A stretch of 64,000 bases of DNA, from contig NZ_JANHAU010000003.1 in the NCBI RefSeq assembly GCF_024464185.1, positions 248,001 through 312,000 on the forward strand, given 5' to 3'. Position numbers and translations under genes: made by a program. Positions within the stretch are counted from its first letter, which is position 1. Each line of letters opens with the position of its first letter. Shown in pieces: positions 32,885 through 42,054 of this stretch. The stretch is from Haloarchaeobius salinus (GTDB lineage Archaea > Halobacteriota > Halobacteria > Halobacteriales > Natrialbaceae). The notes below the pieces were generated by a model. The model did no database searches. It was not told where the DNA came from and saw only the letters and a program-made list of their open reading frames with translations.

Positions 32885-35692
32885 TCAGTCCGCCGACTCG
32901 TCGTCGCCGTCTGAGAGGCGTTTCGCCAGCAGCCCGGCGAGGATGGAACCGCCGGCCAGCGTCGCGGTGAACCCCGGTGTGCCACCGTCACCGCCGGCGT
33001 CGTCGCCGCCGTCCGTCGTTCCCTCGGTCACCATCCCGCCATCGCTCGTTTCCTGGGTCGGGGTGGCCGTCGGCGTCGGCGTGGACGTCGCGGTGTCGGT
33101 CCCGGTCCCGTCGTCGGACCCCAGCTCGAGCCCGGTCGTCGACTCGGTGGCCGCCTCCACGGCCGCGTCGTCGAACAGCAGCGGCTTGTACTCGAAGTTC
33201 ACGAACATCTCGAGCTGGTCGTCGTAGTGGGGATTGGTGGTCCCGTCCGGTGCGACGTACCCCGAGTTGCCCGGCGGCAGGATGTTCTCGGCGGTCGGGT
33301 CGTCGCTCATCCGGACGAAGTGGTTCTCGGTACCACGGTTCACCCACGGCATGTCGCCGGCGTCGCCGACGCCGATGGGCATCCCGAACAGCGCGAGGTT
33401 GTCGAGCTCGTCGAGTCGGGCCTCGGCACGCCAGCCCGAGACGTCGTCGCCGTACTGGTCCGCCAGCTCGTCACAAGCCGCAGTGAAGGCGTCGACGAAC
33501 GCCGTCTCGACGCCGTCGGGAGCGTAGTCGGTTCCCAGGTCGAGCGTGGTCTCGTCCGGATTGAGCAGCCGCATCATGGTCCCACGTCCGTACCGGTAGG
33601 TGAGGAAGTACGAAGCCGGGCCGTACGCGCCGGGGAAGTCGTCGACGAAGACGTTCTGGAGCATCTTCGGGAACGTCGCGTTCCAGACGGTGTAGCCGAC
33701 GGGATACTGCCCGGTGAACTCCCCACCTTCGCCCTGTCGGTAGTGGTCCCACTCCGCCACCGCGTCGCGAGCGGCCTGCTGTGTGTCGGTGAGGTTGGCC
33801 CCGTCGAGCGCGTCGAGCAGCGCGTCGCGGTACCGGATGCTCCGCAGGTCGACGAACGAGATGTCGTAGACGACGTCCTTCAGGTCGTCGTAGCCGACCG
33901 AGCCCGAGGTCTCGAGCTCGTTCTCGACGAGGTTGATGATGCGCTGGACGCGGTGGTCGGTGCCCCAGGAGTAGCTGAGGTCACCGTTGTTCCAGTCCGG
34001 TGCTGGCTTGTTGTTCCACTGCGCGGAGTAGCCACGCGGCGGGTTGATGCTGTACGGCACCTCCTCGTCGGCCGCCCGGAGGTAGTCGTCGTCGGTCAGT
34101 TCGTACTGCGTGCCGTCGGCAGGGAGGCGGGTGTCCCACTCGACGGACTCGGCGTCCGGGTAGCGCCCGAGGTGGAAGTAGCCGATGTCGCCGTCGTCGC
34201 CGGCCCACATGAAGTTGAGCGCGTAGTCGCACTGCCGTGCGGCCTCCCCGTACTCCTCGGCGTTCTCGGCGAACTGTGACTCGTAGAACGCCGCCCACGA
34301 GTTCATGTCGCGGCCGGCGTAGGACTTCGTCTGGGCGACGGCCTCGCCGGCGTCGGGGTTCCAGTTCGTGACGACGCCGTGGTGGGTGCGCCGGAGCGTC
34401 ACCGTCTGGTCCTCGCCCCCGGCGACCGGGATGGTCTGCTCCTCGGCGTACACCTCGCGCTGCTCGCCCCGGAACTCGTAGGTGTCCGGGCCCTCCGCGT
34501 TCGTCTGGATCGACTCGACGAACGTCTGGATGCAGTTGTCGATGCCGGCCGTCGAGGTGAACGCACCGTGGTTGTTCCGCCCGAACATGATGAACGGGTA
34601 GCCCGCGACGGTGATGCCGGCGACGTCGAAGTCCGGGCCGTGGAGGCCGGCCTCGTACATCACCGACGGCGTCGAGAAGTCCATCTGCGGGCCGCCCATC
34701 AGGAGGGCGTCGCCGCTGTCGGTCACGTCGCCCTGCACCGCTAGCGCGTTGCTCCCGTACTTCAGCGGGAGGCCGAGGTCGACGAGTCCTGTCGCGAGCG
34801 TCCTGATACGTTCCATCTCGGCTTCGTGCACGGCCGCGGCGTTCGTCGGGATGCGGTAGTCGCCACCGGTGACGCGGTTCGAGGGCGTGTTCTGACGGCC
34901 GGTCGCACCGCGCTCTGTCGGCGAGAATCGCCCACCCCCGCTGCCCGCGTCGTCACCGGCCGGGGTGTACGGTGGCTCGTAGACGCCCTCGGGCTGTACA
35001 CCAGAGGTCGGCGCGCCGGGGTCGTTCCCCCAGTTGAGGTCCTCGAACAGGTCCATCGCCGCCTCCTCGCCCACTTCGGCTGTCAGGAGGTCGAGGGCCG
35101 TCGCGCCGAGGGTCTCCAGCTGGAAGCCGCTGAAGTACGCCATGCTGGCGACGTACATCCCGGCGACGTCCTCCTCGTCGAACGGCTCGGGTTCGAAGCC
35201 GTTGTCGACGAATCCCCGGTGGAACTCCCGGTCACCGTTCCGGACGGACTCGATGTAACGGTTGATGCCGTCGGCGAACGCTTGAATGACGGCGCGGTTG
35301 CCCTGGTCCATCGACTCGAGCTGTTCGCTCAGGCTCGTCTCGGTGAACGTGTTCTGCCGTGCCGCGATGTCGAACTCGACGAAGTCCCGCCCGAACACCT
35401 CCGCGACGGTGCCGTGGTAGTAGCGCCGGTAGAGCTCAAGCTGGAACAGCCGGTCCTCGGCGGTCGCGTAGCCGTACCCGAAGAACACCGGCGTCCGGTT
35501 CTCGCCGTCACGAGCGTAGATGTGCGGGACGCCATAGCCGTCCCGTCTGATGGTCACCTCGGTGTCCTGTGCCGTCTGTTCGTACGCGAGCGTCGTCTCG
35601 CTGACGGCGGCCGCGGTCGCCAGCCCGACGCCGGCCTGCAACACGTTCCGTCGAGAGACTCCACCCGGTGACTGCCATTGGTTGTCACCCAT
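32885..35692 (-). CDS. secreted penicillin acylase family N-terminal nucleophile hydrolase with PGF-CTERM
   Basis: 935 residues from ATG at 35690-35692 (MGDNQWQSPGGVSRRNVLQA). A Tat signal (SRRNVLQAGVGLATAAAV) is followed by the alpha region, spacer, and the beta-chain start GSNALAVQG, in which S314 should become the nucleophile after self-cleavage. FGRNNHGAFTSTAGI follows. The C-terminus has a Thr/Pro linker and PGFTATLAGGSILAGLLAKR (PGF at 906-908), a PGF-CTERM tail processed by archaeosortase A, so the enzyme is anchored on the cell surface. These enzymes cleave amides such as penicillin G or acyl-homoserine lactones. GCTATACTA about 30 nt upstream is the TATA box. Confidence 0.92.
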   Translation of the reverse strand: MGDNQWQSPGGVSRRNVLQAGVGLATAAAVSETTLAYEQTAQDTEVTIRRDGYGVPHIYARDGENRTPVFFGYGYATAEDRLFQLELYRRYYHGTVAEVFGRDFVEFDIAARQNTFTETSLSEQLESMDQGNRAVIQAFADGINRYIESVRNGDREFHRGFVDNGFEPEPFDEEDVAGMYVASMAYFSGFQLETLGATALDLLTAEVGEEAAMDLFEDLNWGNDPGAPTSGVQPEGVYEPPYTPAGDDAGSGGGRFSPTERGATGRQNTPSNRVTGGDYRIPTNAAAVHEAEMERIRTLATGLVDLGLPLKYGSNALAVQGDVTDSGDALLMGGPQMDFSTPSVMYEAGLHGPDFDVAGITVAGYPFIMFGRNNHGAFTSTAGIDNCIQTFVESIQTNAEGPDTYEFRGEQREVYAEEQTIPVAGGEDQTVTLRRTHHGVVTNWNPDAGEAVAQTKSYAGRDMNSWAAFYESQFAENAEEYGEAARQCDYALNFMWAGDDGDIGYFHLGRYPDAESVEWDTRLPADGTQYELTDDDYLRAADEEVPYSINPPRGYSAQWNNKPAPDWNNGDLSYSWGTDHRVQRIINLVENELETSGSVGYDDLKDVVYDISFVDLRSIRYRDALLDALDGANLTDTQQAARDAVAEWDHYRQGEGGEFTGQYPVGYTVWNATFPKMLQNVFVDDFPGAYGPASYFLTYRYGRGTMMRLLNPDETTLDLGTDYAPDGVETAFVDAFTAACDELADQYGDDVSGWRAEARLDELDNLALFGMPIGVGDAGDMPWVNRGTENHFVRMSDDPTAENILPPGNSGYVAPDGTTNPHYDDQLEMFVNFEYKPLLFDDAAVEAATESTTGLELGSDDGTGTDTATSTPTPTATPTQETSDGGMVTEGTTDGGDDAGGDGGTPGFTATLAGGSILAGLLAKRLSDGDDESAD

Positions 35693-35770
35693 GTAGCGTG
35701 CTACCAAGAAACAAGTAGTATAGCTTGGGCCGCCTATGTGGCCACTTTATACGGAAGAACGGAGAGCAGC

Positions 35771-37456
35771 CTACTCGTGGAGCCCACCGACCTCGGCGTA
35801 GAACGACGACTGGAGCGTCTCCGCCATGTCGGGCTCGCGGTCGATGCGCACGTCGAGCACCGTCGGCACGTCGTTCGCTTTCGCCTCCCGGAGCGTCGGC
35901 TCCAGGTCGGCCGGGTCGGTGACCCGGTGGCCCTCGCCGCCGAGTGCCTCCGCGACCTGCACGAAGTCGGTGTCGTGGAACTCGACGCCGGGGATGGAGT
36001 CGTCCATCTGCCGGACCATGCCGAGGCTCGTGTCGTTGAGTATCACGAACGTCGGCGCGACGCCGTGGTCGACCGCCGTCTCGACCGCGGTCATCGTCAT
36101 CGTGAAGCCACCGTCGCCGGCGACAGCGATGGCGTCCTTCCCGAGCAGGGCGGCCGTGACCGCCGCGGGGGCCGCCCAGCCCATCCCGCCGACGCCACCG
36201 GAGCCGTAGTAGGTGCCGGTGTCGGGCGTCTGGAGGTAGTTGAGCAGCCAGAATCGGTTGTTGCCGGAGTCCGCAGTGACGACGGTGTCGCCGTCGACGA
36301 CGCTCTCGATGGCCTTGCACGCCCGCTGGGGCATGATGGGCGTCGCGTCGGACTCGCACTCGGGCACGGCGAAGTCATCGCGGGCACCCGCGGCGCGCTC
36401 TTTCGCCCAGCCGTTCTCGCTCCCGCCGGCGTCGGCGAGCGCGGCGAGCGACTCGGCGGCGTCGCCGATGAGGCCCACGTCGGCCGGGTACACCCAGCCG
36501 GCGTTGCGCGTGTCGATGTCGGCGTGGACGATGGTCTGCTCGTCCGGTCGGATGAACGACGCGGCCTGCCAGTTGGTGTCCATCGGGTTCATCCGGCAGC
36601 CCACGACGAGCAGCGTGTCGGCCTCGCTGACCACCTGGTTCGCGCCCTCGTGGCCGAACGAGCCGATGACGCCGGACGCCCGTTCGTGGGTCTCCGGAAT
36701 CGTCGACTTCCCGAGGTACGAGGTCGCGACGACGGCGTCGTAGGCGTCGGCGACGGCCTGGAGTTCGTCGTAGGCGTCCGCGGCGTGGACGCCGTTGCCC
36801 GAGATGATGACCGGTCGCTCGGCGGATTCGAGCGCCTCGACGGCGTCCGCCACGTCGTCGTCGGTCGGCTGTGCCTGCCAGTTCTGTACCTGCCGCTCGT
36901 CGTCCCACACCGGCGGGATGGCGTCCTCCGGGAACGCCTCGCTGACGGCGTCGCCGTCGAGGATGACGGCGGTCGGCCCGGGGCGACCAGCGGTCGCGTG
37001 CTTGAACGCCAGCTGGGTCGAGCGGACCGTCTCGGTCGGGCTCCGCGGGAACCACCACTCCTTCGTGACCCCGTCGAGGATCTTCGGGAGCGCCAGCCCG
37101 CCGTAGTCGCCGCGTGACTGCTGGTACGGCGCGAGCGTCGAGTAGTCGCCGCGCTCGCTGGCCTCCGTGATGGCGACCATCGGCGAGGACGCGAGCCGCG
37201 CCTCCATCTGACCCATGTTGCCGAGGCTGCCGACCCACGGTCCCTGTCCCGCGAGGACGCCCGGCTGGCCGGTCATCCGGCCGTACGACTCGGCCATCAC
37301 GCTCGCCTCGCGCTCGTCGCGCGGGCGGACGACCTGTATCTCGTCGTGGTCGGCGAGCGTCTCGAACACCTCGATGACGCGGCCGCCGGGGTAGCCGAAG
37401 ACGTACTCGGTGCCGAGCGCGGAGAGCGTCTCGACGACTCGTTCGGCCGTGTTCAT
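35771..37456 (-). CDS. thiamine pyrophosphate enzyme, acetolactate synthase-like
   Basis: 561 residues. Three-domain ThDP enzyme: N-domain with the catalytic Glu (E48, in RDEREASVMAESYGR), a central domain (VADAVEALESAERPVIISGNGVH), and the C-domain ThDP motif GDGGFTMT...LNDTSLG at about 447-476. It is related to acetolactate synthase, benzoylformate decarboxylase and glyoxylate carboligase but departs from all in the substrate region (QGPWVGSLGNMGQMEARLASS). Reaction unknown. The 3' end of its small EthD partner gene lies upstream; the pair overlap by 4 bp. Confidence 0.88.
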   Translation of the reverse strand: MNTAERVVETLSALGTEYVFGYPGGRVIEVFETLADHDEIQVVRPRDEREASVMAESYGRMTGQPGVLAGQGPWVGSLGNMGQMEARLASSPMVAITEASERGDYSTLAPYQQSRGDYGGLALPKILDGVTKEWWFPRSPTETVRSTQLAFKHATAGRPGPTAVILDGDAVSEAFPEDAIPPVWDDERQVQNWQAQPTDDDVADAVEALESAERPVIISGNGVHAADAYDELQAVADAYDAVVATSYLGKSTIPETHERASGVIGSFGHEGANQVVSEADTLLVVGCRMNPMDTNWQAASFIRPDEQTIVHADIDTRNAGWVYPADVGLIGDAAESLAALADAGGSENGWAKERAAGARDDFAVPECESDATPIMPQRACKAIESVVDGDTVVTADSGNNRFWLLNYLQTPDTGTYYGSGGVGGMGWAAPAAVTAALLGKDAIAVAGDGGFTMTMTAVETAVDHGVAPTFVILNDTSLGMVRQMDDSIPGVEFHDTDFVQVAEALGGEGHRVTDPADLEPTLREAKANDVPTVLDVRIDREPDMAETLQSSFYAEVGGLHE

Positions 37457-37776
37457 TCGTCCCCGCCCATCTGGACGGTCTCGTCGACGTACAGCGTCGG
37501 CCCGGCGTCGGGCTTCGCGAAGTTCGCCAGGTCGGCCTGGACCTCCTGTCCGACCTCGGACTCGAACGCGGCCTGCAGGTCGCTCATGTCGTCGAAGTAG
37601 AGCTCGACGATGCCGTCGTACTCGCTGCGCTCGGGCGCGGTCGGGACGCTGGTCGCGTACTTGTTCGCGTTGGGCAGCTGCTTCGCCAGCGGAACGTGTT
37701 CCTCGTACCAGTACTCCACGAACTCCTCGTGCGACAGGTCGTCCTGCCTGACGAGGAGGTTGACGAGCTTCACCAT
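37453..37776 (-). CDS. EthD family protein
   Basis: 107 residues. Dimeric alpha-beta-barrel with KLVNLLVRQDDLSHEEFVEYWYEEHVPLA at the start (the EthD motif), and DDMSDLQAAFESEVG later. EthD proteins assist degradation of ethers or bind small ligands. It overlaps the TPP enzyme downstream by 4 bp, so the two act together. It would be the first gene of a two-gene operon. Confidence 0.87.
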   Translation of the reverse strand: MVKLVNLLVRQDDLSHEEFVEYWYEEHVPLAKQLPNANKYATSVPTAPERSEYDGIVELYFDDMSDLQAAFESEVGQEVQADLANFAKPDAGPTLYVDETVQMGGDE

Positions 37777-37875
37777 AACGGTCGGAACGACGCCCGGCCC
37801 GCCCTTGGCTCTACCGGTGGGGGAAACCTGCCGGGGGCGCGTGAGCTTTTGTACCTCGCCGTCTCACTGGACGGT

Positions 37876-38043
37876 ATGACGGAACTGAAGCGACCGACTG
37901 CCCGAACGTGCGAGCGGTGCGGCCGACAGGAGCGCTGGGACGACGACAGCGAGTCCTGGCGCGTGGCCGACGGCGAGGTTGGCGAACGGTTCTGCATCCA
38001 CGAGTGGGACATCAACGGCACGTTCAACCCCGTCGCAGAGTAG
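37876..38043 (+). CDS. small zinc-finger protein (HEWDINGT motif)
   Basis: 55 residues from ATG at 37876 (MTELKRPTARTCERCGRQER). One CxxC pair plus CIHEWDINGTFNPVAE at the end, a signature of small haloarchaeal proteins of unknown role. GCTTTTGTA about 30 nt upstream is the TATA box. An inverted repeat just after the stop (38052-38071) may end transcription. Confidence 0.72.
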   Translation: MTELKRPTARTCERCGRQERWDDDSESWRVADGEVGERFCIHEWDINGTFNPVAE

Positions 38044-38051
38044 TCGAACGG

Positions 38052-38071
38052 GCTGAAATCCCGATTTCAGC
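38052..38071 (+). terminator. possible terminator hairpin after the zinc-finger gene
   Basis: GCTGAAAT and ATTTCAGC are perfect 8-bp arms around CCCG, starting 9 bp after the stop at 38041-38043. No T-run follows directly, so a regulatory role on the next gene (ATG at 38112) is also possible. Confidence 0.4.
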
Positions 38072-38111
38072 TTACAGAAGGCCGTTATGGTCTCCTGTCG
38101 TCCGTCCGAGC

Positions 38112-38663
38112 ATGAAGCGACGCGCCCTCCTCGCGACCGTCGGTGCGGCCTCGGCCTCGCTCGCCGGCTGTACCGGACTGCTGGACGACGATGGCACCGA
38201 CGACGACAGCGACACCGACGACACGCCGACCGACGGGACCACGTCCGGTGGCGTGAACACGCCCCACGACCTCTACCTCGCGAACCTCCACGAGGAGACG
38301 CTGCGCATCCACGTGGAACTCAGACGAACCGACACCGACGAGACAGTCGTCTCGGGGACGTACGAACTCGACGACGGGCAGGCGGCCGAGTTCGAGAACG
38401 TCGCCGGCTGGGACGGCGAGTACGAGGTGACGGCCACGCTGCAGACCGACGCCACCGCGACGTACGACTGGCTGACCCAGTCCTGCCCGAACGACGGCCA
38501 CTCCCGGAACGCGAGCCTCCGCGTCGGCGGCGACGACGGCGACGATGACGGGTTCTCGTTCGTCGTGGACGAGTGCGACGCCATCGTCGCCGGAACGGCC
38601 GCGTCGGCGGGACCCGCGGAGAGCTTCAGGGTCGAGGACGGAGACGGAACGACGGGCGCCTGA
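38112..38663 (+). CDS. Tat or Sec lipoprotein of unknown function
   Basis: 183 residues from ATG at 38112 (MKRRALLATVGAASASLAGC). The lipobox Cys is residue 20 (LAGC). An acidic Asp/Thr linker (about 24-48) precedes an immunoglobulin-like beta domain with two cysteines (CPNDGHSRN and DECDAIV) that could form a disulfide. The protein is probably anchored outside the cell. Function unknown. Confidence 0.75.
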   Translation: MKRRALLATVGAASASLAGCTGLLDDDGTDDDSDTDDTPTDGTTSGGVNTPHDLYLANLHEETLRIHVELRRTDTDETVVSGTYELDDGQAAEFENVAGWDGEYEVTATLQTDATATYDWLTQSCPNDGHSRNASLRVGGDDGDDDGFSFVVDECDAIVAGTAASAGPAESFRVEDGDGTTGA

Positions 38664-38717
38664 CACTCGACCTGCCCATCCCCCGTCGTTTTTGCCCCGG
38701 GCCGCGCAGGCACGGGT

Positions 38718-39032
38718 ATGCCGACCGTCTACGTCACCGCGCCACCCGATGCGGCAGCCGACCTCGCGAGCCAGCTCGTCGAGGAGCGCCTCGCGGCCTG
38801 CGTCAACCGCGTTCGCTGCCGGTCGACGTACCGCTGGGAGGACGAGGTCCACCGCGACGACGAGGAGATCCTCCTCGCGAAGACGACCGACGGGGCCTGC
38901 GACGAGCTGATGGCGCGGGCCGAGGAGCTGCACCCCTACGACGTGCCCTGTATCGAGCGGTTCGACGTGACCGACGCCACGGGACCGTTCGAGGAGTGGC
39001 TCGATTCCGCGGTCGAGGTCGGGGAGAGCTGA
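38718..39032 (+). CDS. cutA: CutA-type divalent cation tolerance protein
   Basis: 104 residues starting MPTVYVTAPPDAAADLASQLV. The CutA signature is RLAACVNRVRCRSTYRWEDEVHRDDEEILLAKTT at about 26-60, then HPYDVPCIERFDV. CutA is a small, very stable trimer linked to copper tolerance in bacteria; its true role is unclear. It precedes L11 with a 130-bp gap. Confidence 0.92.
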   Translation: MPTVYVTAPPDAAADLASQLVEERLAACVNRVRCRSTYRWEDEVHRDDEEILLAKTTDGACDELMARAEELHPYDVPCIERFDVTDATGPFEEWLDSAVEVGES

Positions 39033-39117
39033 CCGCCAACGGCCGCACTGCGACGGTCGTCTCGACGAAACGCGGCGGGTACCCGTGGGTGTGCTATGCC
39101 AGCGTGACCCACCCGGC

Positions 39118-39140
39118 GTCGAAAGACAATCCTTAAAACT
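39118..39140 (+). promoter_or_regulatory. promoter of L11, shared block with the 43298 promoter
   Basis: GTCGAAAGACAATCC followed by TTAAAACT. The TTAAAA box at 39133-39138 ends 23 nt before the ATG at 39162, so the message is leaderless or nearly so. The first 12 bases and the TTAAAAC box are the same as those before the zinc-finger/aEF1-beta genes. Confidence 0.7.
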
Positions 39141-39161
39141 CGCGCACGGATTCGTTCACGC

Positions 39162-39650
39162 ATGGCTGGAACCATCGAAGTGCTCGTTCCGGGTGGCCAG
39201 GCCAACCCTGGCCCGCCGCTCGGTCCCGAGCTCGGTCCGACACCCGTCGACGTGCAGGCAGTCGTGAGTCAGATCAACGAGGAGACCGCCCCGTTCGACG
39301 GCACGGAAGTGCCCGTCACCGTCGAGTACGACGACGACGGCAGCTTCACCATCGAGGTCGGCGTCCCGCCGACCGCGGAGCTCATCAAGGACGAGGCCGG
39401 CTTCGACACCGGCAGCGGCGAACCCCAGGAGAACTTCGTCGCCGACCTCACCGTCGAACAGGTCAAGCAGATCGCCGACCAGAAGCAGTCGGACCTGCTC
39501 TCCTACGACCTGAAGAACGCCGCGAAGGAGGTCGTCGGCACGTGCACCTCGCTCGGTGTCACCATCGAGGGCGAGAACCCGCGCGAGTTCAAGCAGCGCA
39601 TCGACGACGGCGAGTACGACGACGTATTTGCGGCCGAAGCGTCAGCGTAG
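39162..39650 (+). CDS. rpl11: 50S ribosomal protein L11
   Basis: 162 residues. MAGTIEVLVPGGQANPGPPLGPELGPTPVD is the standard archaeal L11 start; NAAKEVVGTCTSLGVTIEG is in the C-terminal RNA-binding domain, which contacts the GTPase centre of 23S rRNA. Own promoter, own transcript; L1-L10-L12 follow after 241 bp. This split arrangement is also known in Halobacterium. Confidence 0.98.
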   Translation: MAGTIEVLVPGGQANPGPPLGPELGPTPVDVQAVVSQINEETAPFDGTEVPVTVEYDDDGSFTIEVGVPPTAELIKDEAGFDTGSGEPQENFVADLTVEQVKQIADQKQSDLLSYDLKNAAKEVVGTCTSLGVTIEGENPREFKQRIDDGEYDDVFAAEASA

Positions 39651-39799
39651 GCCGCGAAGGCTCGTCGCTCGACCGGCGCTGGATTTTCCGAAGCGGTAGC
39701 GAACGGAGAGCGGGGCATCTATCGGGCGACTACGGAGACCCCAGCGACCGTCCCTGTGTACCCCCCGTGTACGCCCGAGAGGACCCGTACTTCGACGGC

Positions 39800-39891
39800 T
39801 TTAAGTTTCGGCTGGGCTTCGGTCGAGACGAGACAGGCTTCGCCTGTTTCACTGACCCGTAGGAGCACTACGCGTACTACGGAGGTGAACG
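39800..39891 (+). promoter_or_regulatory. promoter and structured leader of the L1-L10-L12 operon
   Basis: TTTAAG at 39800-39805 should place the start of transcription near 39828, giving a leader of about 64 nt. It holds an 8-bp hairpin AGACAGGC/GCCTGTTT (39831-39849) and then CGTAG (39858-39862), which can pair with either of two CTACG copies (39868-39872 or 39877-39881). The second CTACG runs into the ribosome-binding site GGAGGTGA (39881-39888). Such alternative pairing fits autogenous control by L1. The sequence between L11 and 39800 shows no other feature. Confidence 0.55.
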
Positions 39892-40533
39892 ATGGCAGAC
39901 CAGGATATAGTCACAGCAGTCTCTCGCGCACTCGAGGACGGCCCGCAGCGGAACTTCCGCGAAACGGTCGATCTCGCGATCAACCTGCGCGACCTTGACC
40001 TCAACGACCCGTCGAAACGTATCGACGAGTCCGTCGTGTTGCCGTCGGGCACCGGTCAGGAAACCCAGATCGTAGTCTTCGCCGAGGGCGAAACCGCCCT
40101 CCGAGCCGAGGACGTCGCCGACGAAGTGTTCGGCGGAGACGGTCTGGCGGACCTGGGCGGTGACGACGACGCCGCGAAGGACCTCGCCGACGAAACAGAC
40201 TTCTTCATCGCAGAGGAGGACATGATGCAGGACGTCGCTCGTCACCTTGGGACCATCCTCGGTCCGCGAGGGAAGATGCCGACACCGCTCGGCCTCGACG
40301 AGGACGTCGTGGAGACCGTCAACCGCATGAAGAACACCGTCCAGCTCCGGAGCCGTGACCGGCGGACGTTCCACACCCGTGTCGGTGCAGAGGACATGGG
40401 TGCGGACGACATCGCCGACAACATCGACGTCATCATCCGGCGGCTGGAGGCCAACCTCGAGAAGGGCCCCCTCAACATCGACTCCATCTACGTGAAGACG
40501 ACGATGGGGCCGTCCGTGGAGGTGAGCGCATAA
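39892..40533 (+). CDS. rpl1: 50S ribosomal protein L1
   Basis: 213 residues. [12 protein letters not shown] is the L1 signature, followed by [24 protein letters not shown]1 binds helix 76-77 of 23S rRNA and, in archaea and bacteria, its own mRNA as repressor. Good ribosome-binding site GGAGGTGA upstream. Its stop overlaps the L10 start as TAATG. Confidence 0.98.
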   Translation: MADQDIVTAVSRALEDGPQRNFRETVDLAINLRDLDLNDPSKRIDESVVLPSGTGQETQIVVFAEGETALRAEDVADEVFGGDGLADLGGDDDAAKDLADETDFFIAEEDMMQDVARHLGTILGPRGKMPTPLGLDEDVVETVNRMKNTVQLRSRDRRTFHTRVGAEDMGADDIADNIDVIIRRLEANLEKGPLNIDSIYVKTTMGPSVEVSA

Positions 40534-41582
40534 TGAGCGCCGGAGCCGAGCGCAAGACCGAGAACCTTCCGCAGTGGAAGGTCGAGGAGGTCGACGAGCT
40601 GGTCGAGATGATCGAGTCCTTCCAGAGCGTCGGCGTCGTCAACGTCGCGGGCATCCCGAGCCGACAGCTCCAGGCGATGCGCGCGGACCTCTACCCGGAC
40701 ACGAAGCTCCGGATGAGCCGGAACACGCTGCTCGAGCGTGCGCTCGACGAGGTCGACGAGGGCATCGAAGGCCTCACCGAGCACATCGAGGGCCAGGTCG
40801 GCCTCATCGGCACGGACGACAACCCGTTCGCGCTGTACAAGGTGCTCGAGGCGAGCAAGACGCCCGCACCCATCAACGCTGGCGAAGTCGCGCCGAACGA
40901 CATCGTCATCCCGGAGGGCGACACCGGTGTCGACCCGGGGCCGTTCGTCGGCGAACTCCAGCAGGTCGGTGCGGCCGCACGCATCCAGGACGGGTCCATC
41001 CACGTCACGGAGGACTCGAACGTTCTGAGCGCGGGCGAGGAGGTCTCTGACGGGCTCGCGAACGTCCTGAGCGAACTCGGCATCGAGCCGAAGGAGGTCG
41101 GGCTCGACCTGCGCGCCGTCTACTCCGACGGCGTCATGTTCGACCCGGAGGACCTCGACATCGACATCGAGGCCTACCGCAGCGACGTGTCCACCGCAGC
41201 GGCACGCGCACGCAACCTCTCCGTCAACGCGTCCTACCCGACGACGGCCACCGTGCCGACGCTCATCGCGAAGGCGACGGGCGAGGCCAAGAGCCTCGGC
41301 CTGCACGCCTCCGTCGAGAGCCCGGAGCTCGTGGACGACCTCGTCCGCAAGGCCGACGGGCAGGTCCGCGCGCTCGCGGCAGCGTTCGACGACCCCGAGG
41401 CGCTTCCGGAGGAGCTGCAGGACATCGAAGCGCCTGCAGCGACCGAGGAGGCGGAGACCGAAGCCGAAGACGAATCGGACGACGACCAAGACACCACCGA
41501 GGAAGCTGACGCCGACGACGCCGACGAAGACGACGGCGACGACGAGGACGGCGCGGCGGGCCTCGGAAACATGTTCGGATAA
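40533..41582 (+). CDS. rpl10: 50S ribosomal protein L10 (P0)
   Basis: 349 residues. [21 protein letters not shown] at the start and [20 protein letters not shown] are typical of archaeal P0; the C-terminal 70 residues are very acidic and end GLGNMFG, the same kind of tail as L12. L10 carries the L12 dimers of the ribosomal stalk. Overlaps rpl1, 5-bp gap to rpl12. Confidence 0.97.
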   Translation: MSAGAERKTENLPQWKVEEVDELVEMIESFQSVGVVNVAGIPSRQLQAMRADLYPDTKLRMSRNTLLERALDEVDEGIEGLTEHIEGQVGLIGTDDNPFALYKVLEASKTPAPINAGEVAPNDIVIPEGDTGVDPGPFVGELQQVGAAARIQDGSIHVTEDSNVLSAGEEVSDGLANVLSELGIEPKEVGLDLRAVYSDGVMFDPEDLDIDIEAYRSDVSTAAARARNLSVNASYPTTATVPTLIAKATGEAKSLGLHASVESPELVDDLVRKADGQVRALAAAFDDPEALPEELQDIEAPAATEEAETEAEDESDDDQDTTEEADADDADEDDGDDEDGAAGLGNMFG

Positions 41583-41587
41583 CTACA

Positions 41588-41944
41588 ATGGAGTACGTTT
41601 ACGCAGCACTCATCCTGAACGAATCGGGCGAAGAGATCAACGAAGAGAACCTCACCGCGGTGCTCGACGCAGCGGGCGTCGACGTCGAGGAGTCGCGCGT
41701 CAAGGCGCTCGTCGCAGCGCTCGAGGACGTCGACATCGACGAGGCCGTCTCGGAGGCGGCCGCAGTCCCCGCCGGCGGCGCGGCCGCAGGCGGCGCTGCC
41801 CCGGCCGACGAGGGCGGCGACGACGAGGGTGGCGACGAGGACGAGGAGGAGGTCTCCGACGTGCCGGACACGACGGACGACGACGATGACGACGACGACG
41901 TCTCCGACGAGGGTGCCGAGGGTCTCGGCGGCCTCTTCGGCTGA
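41588..41944 (+). CDS. rpl12: 50S ribosomal protein L12 (P1)
   Basis: 118 residues. [26 protein letters not shown] is the dimer domain; an Ala/Gly hinge (about 58-75) leads to a long Asp/Glu run and the GLGGLFG tail that recruits translation factors. Last gene of the L1-L10-L12 operon. Confidence 0.98.
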   Translation: MEYVYAALILNESGEEINEENLTAVLDAAGVDVEESRVKALVAALEDVDIDEAVSEAAAVPAGGAAAGGAAPADEGGDDEGGDEDEEEVSDVPDTTDDDDDDDDVSDEGAEGLGGLFG

Positions 41945-42054
41945 AGTCGCGCCACAGCAATCGAGCTTTCTTTCGACGCAGCCACCGATGAGCGGCGGCT
42001 GTCGCGACCGCCGAAGGCCGACGTTCATATACCGGGACGACACCAGAGTCGGCG

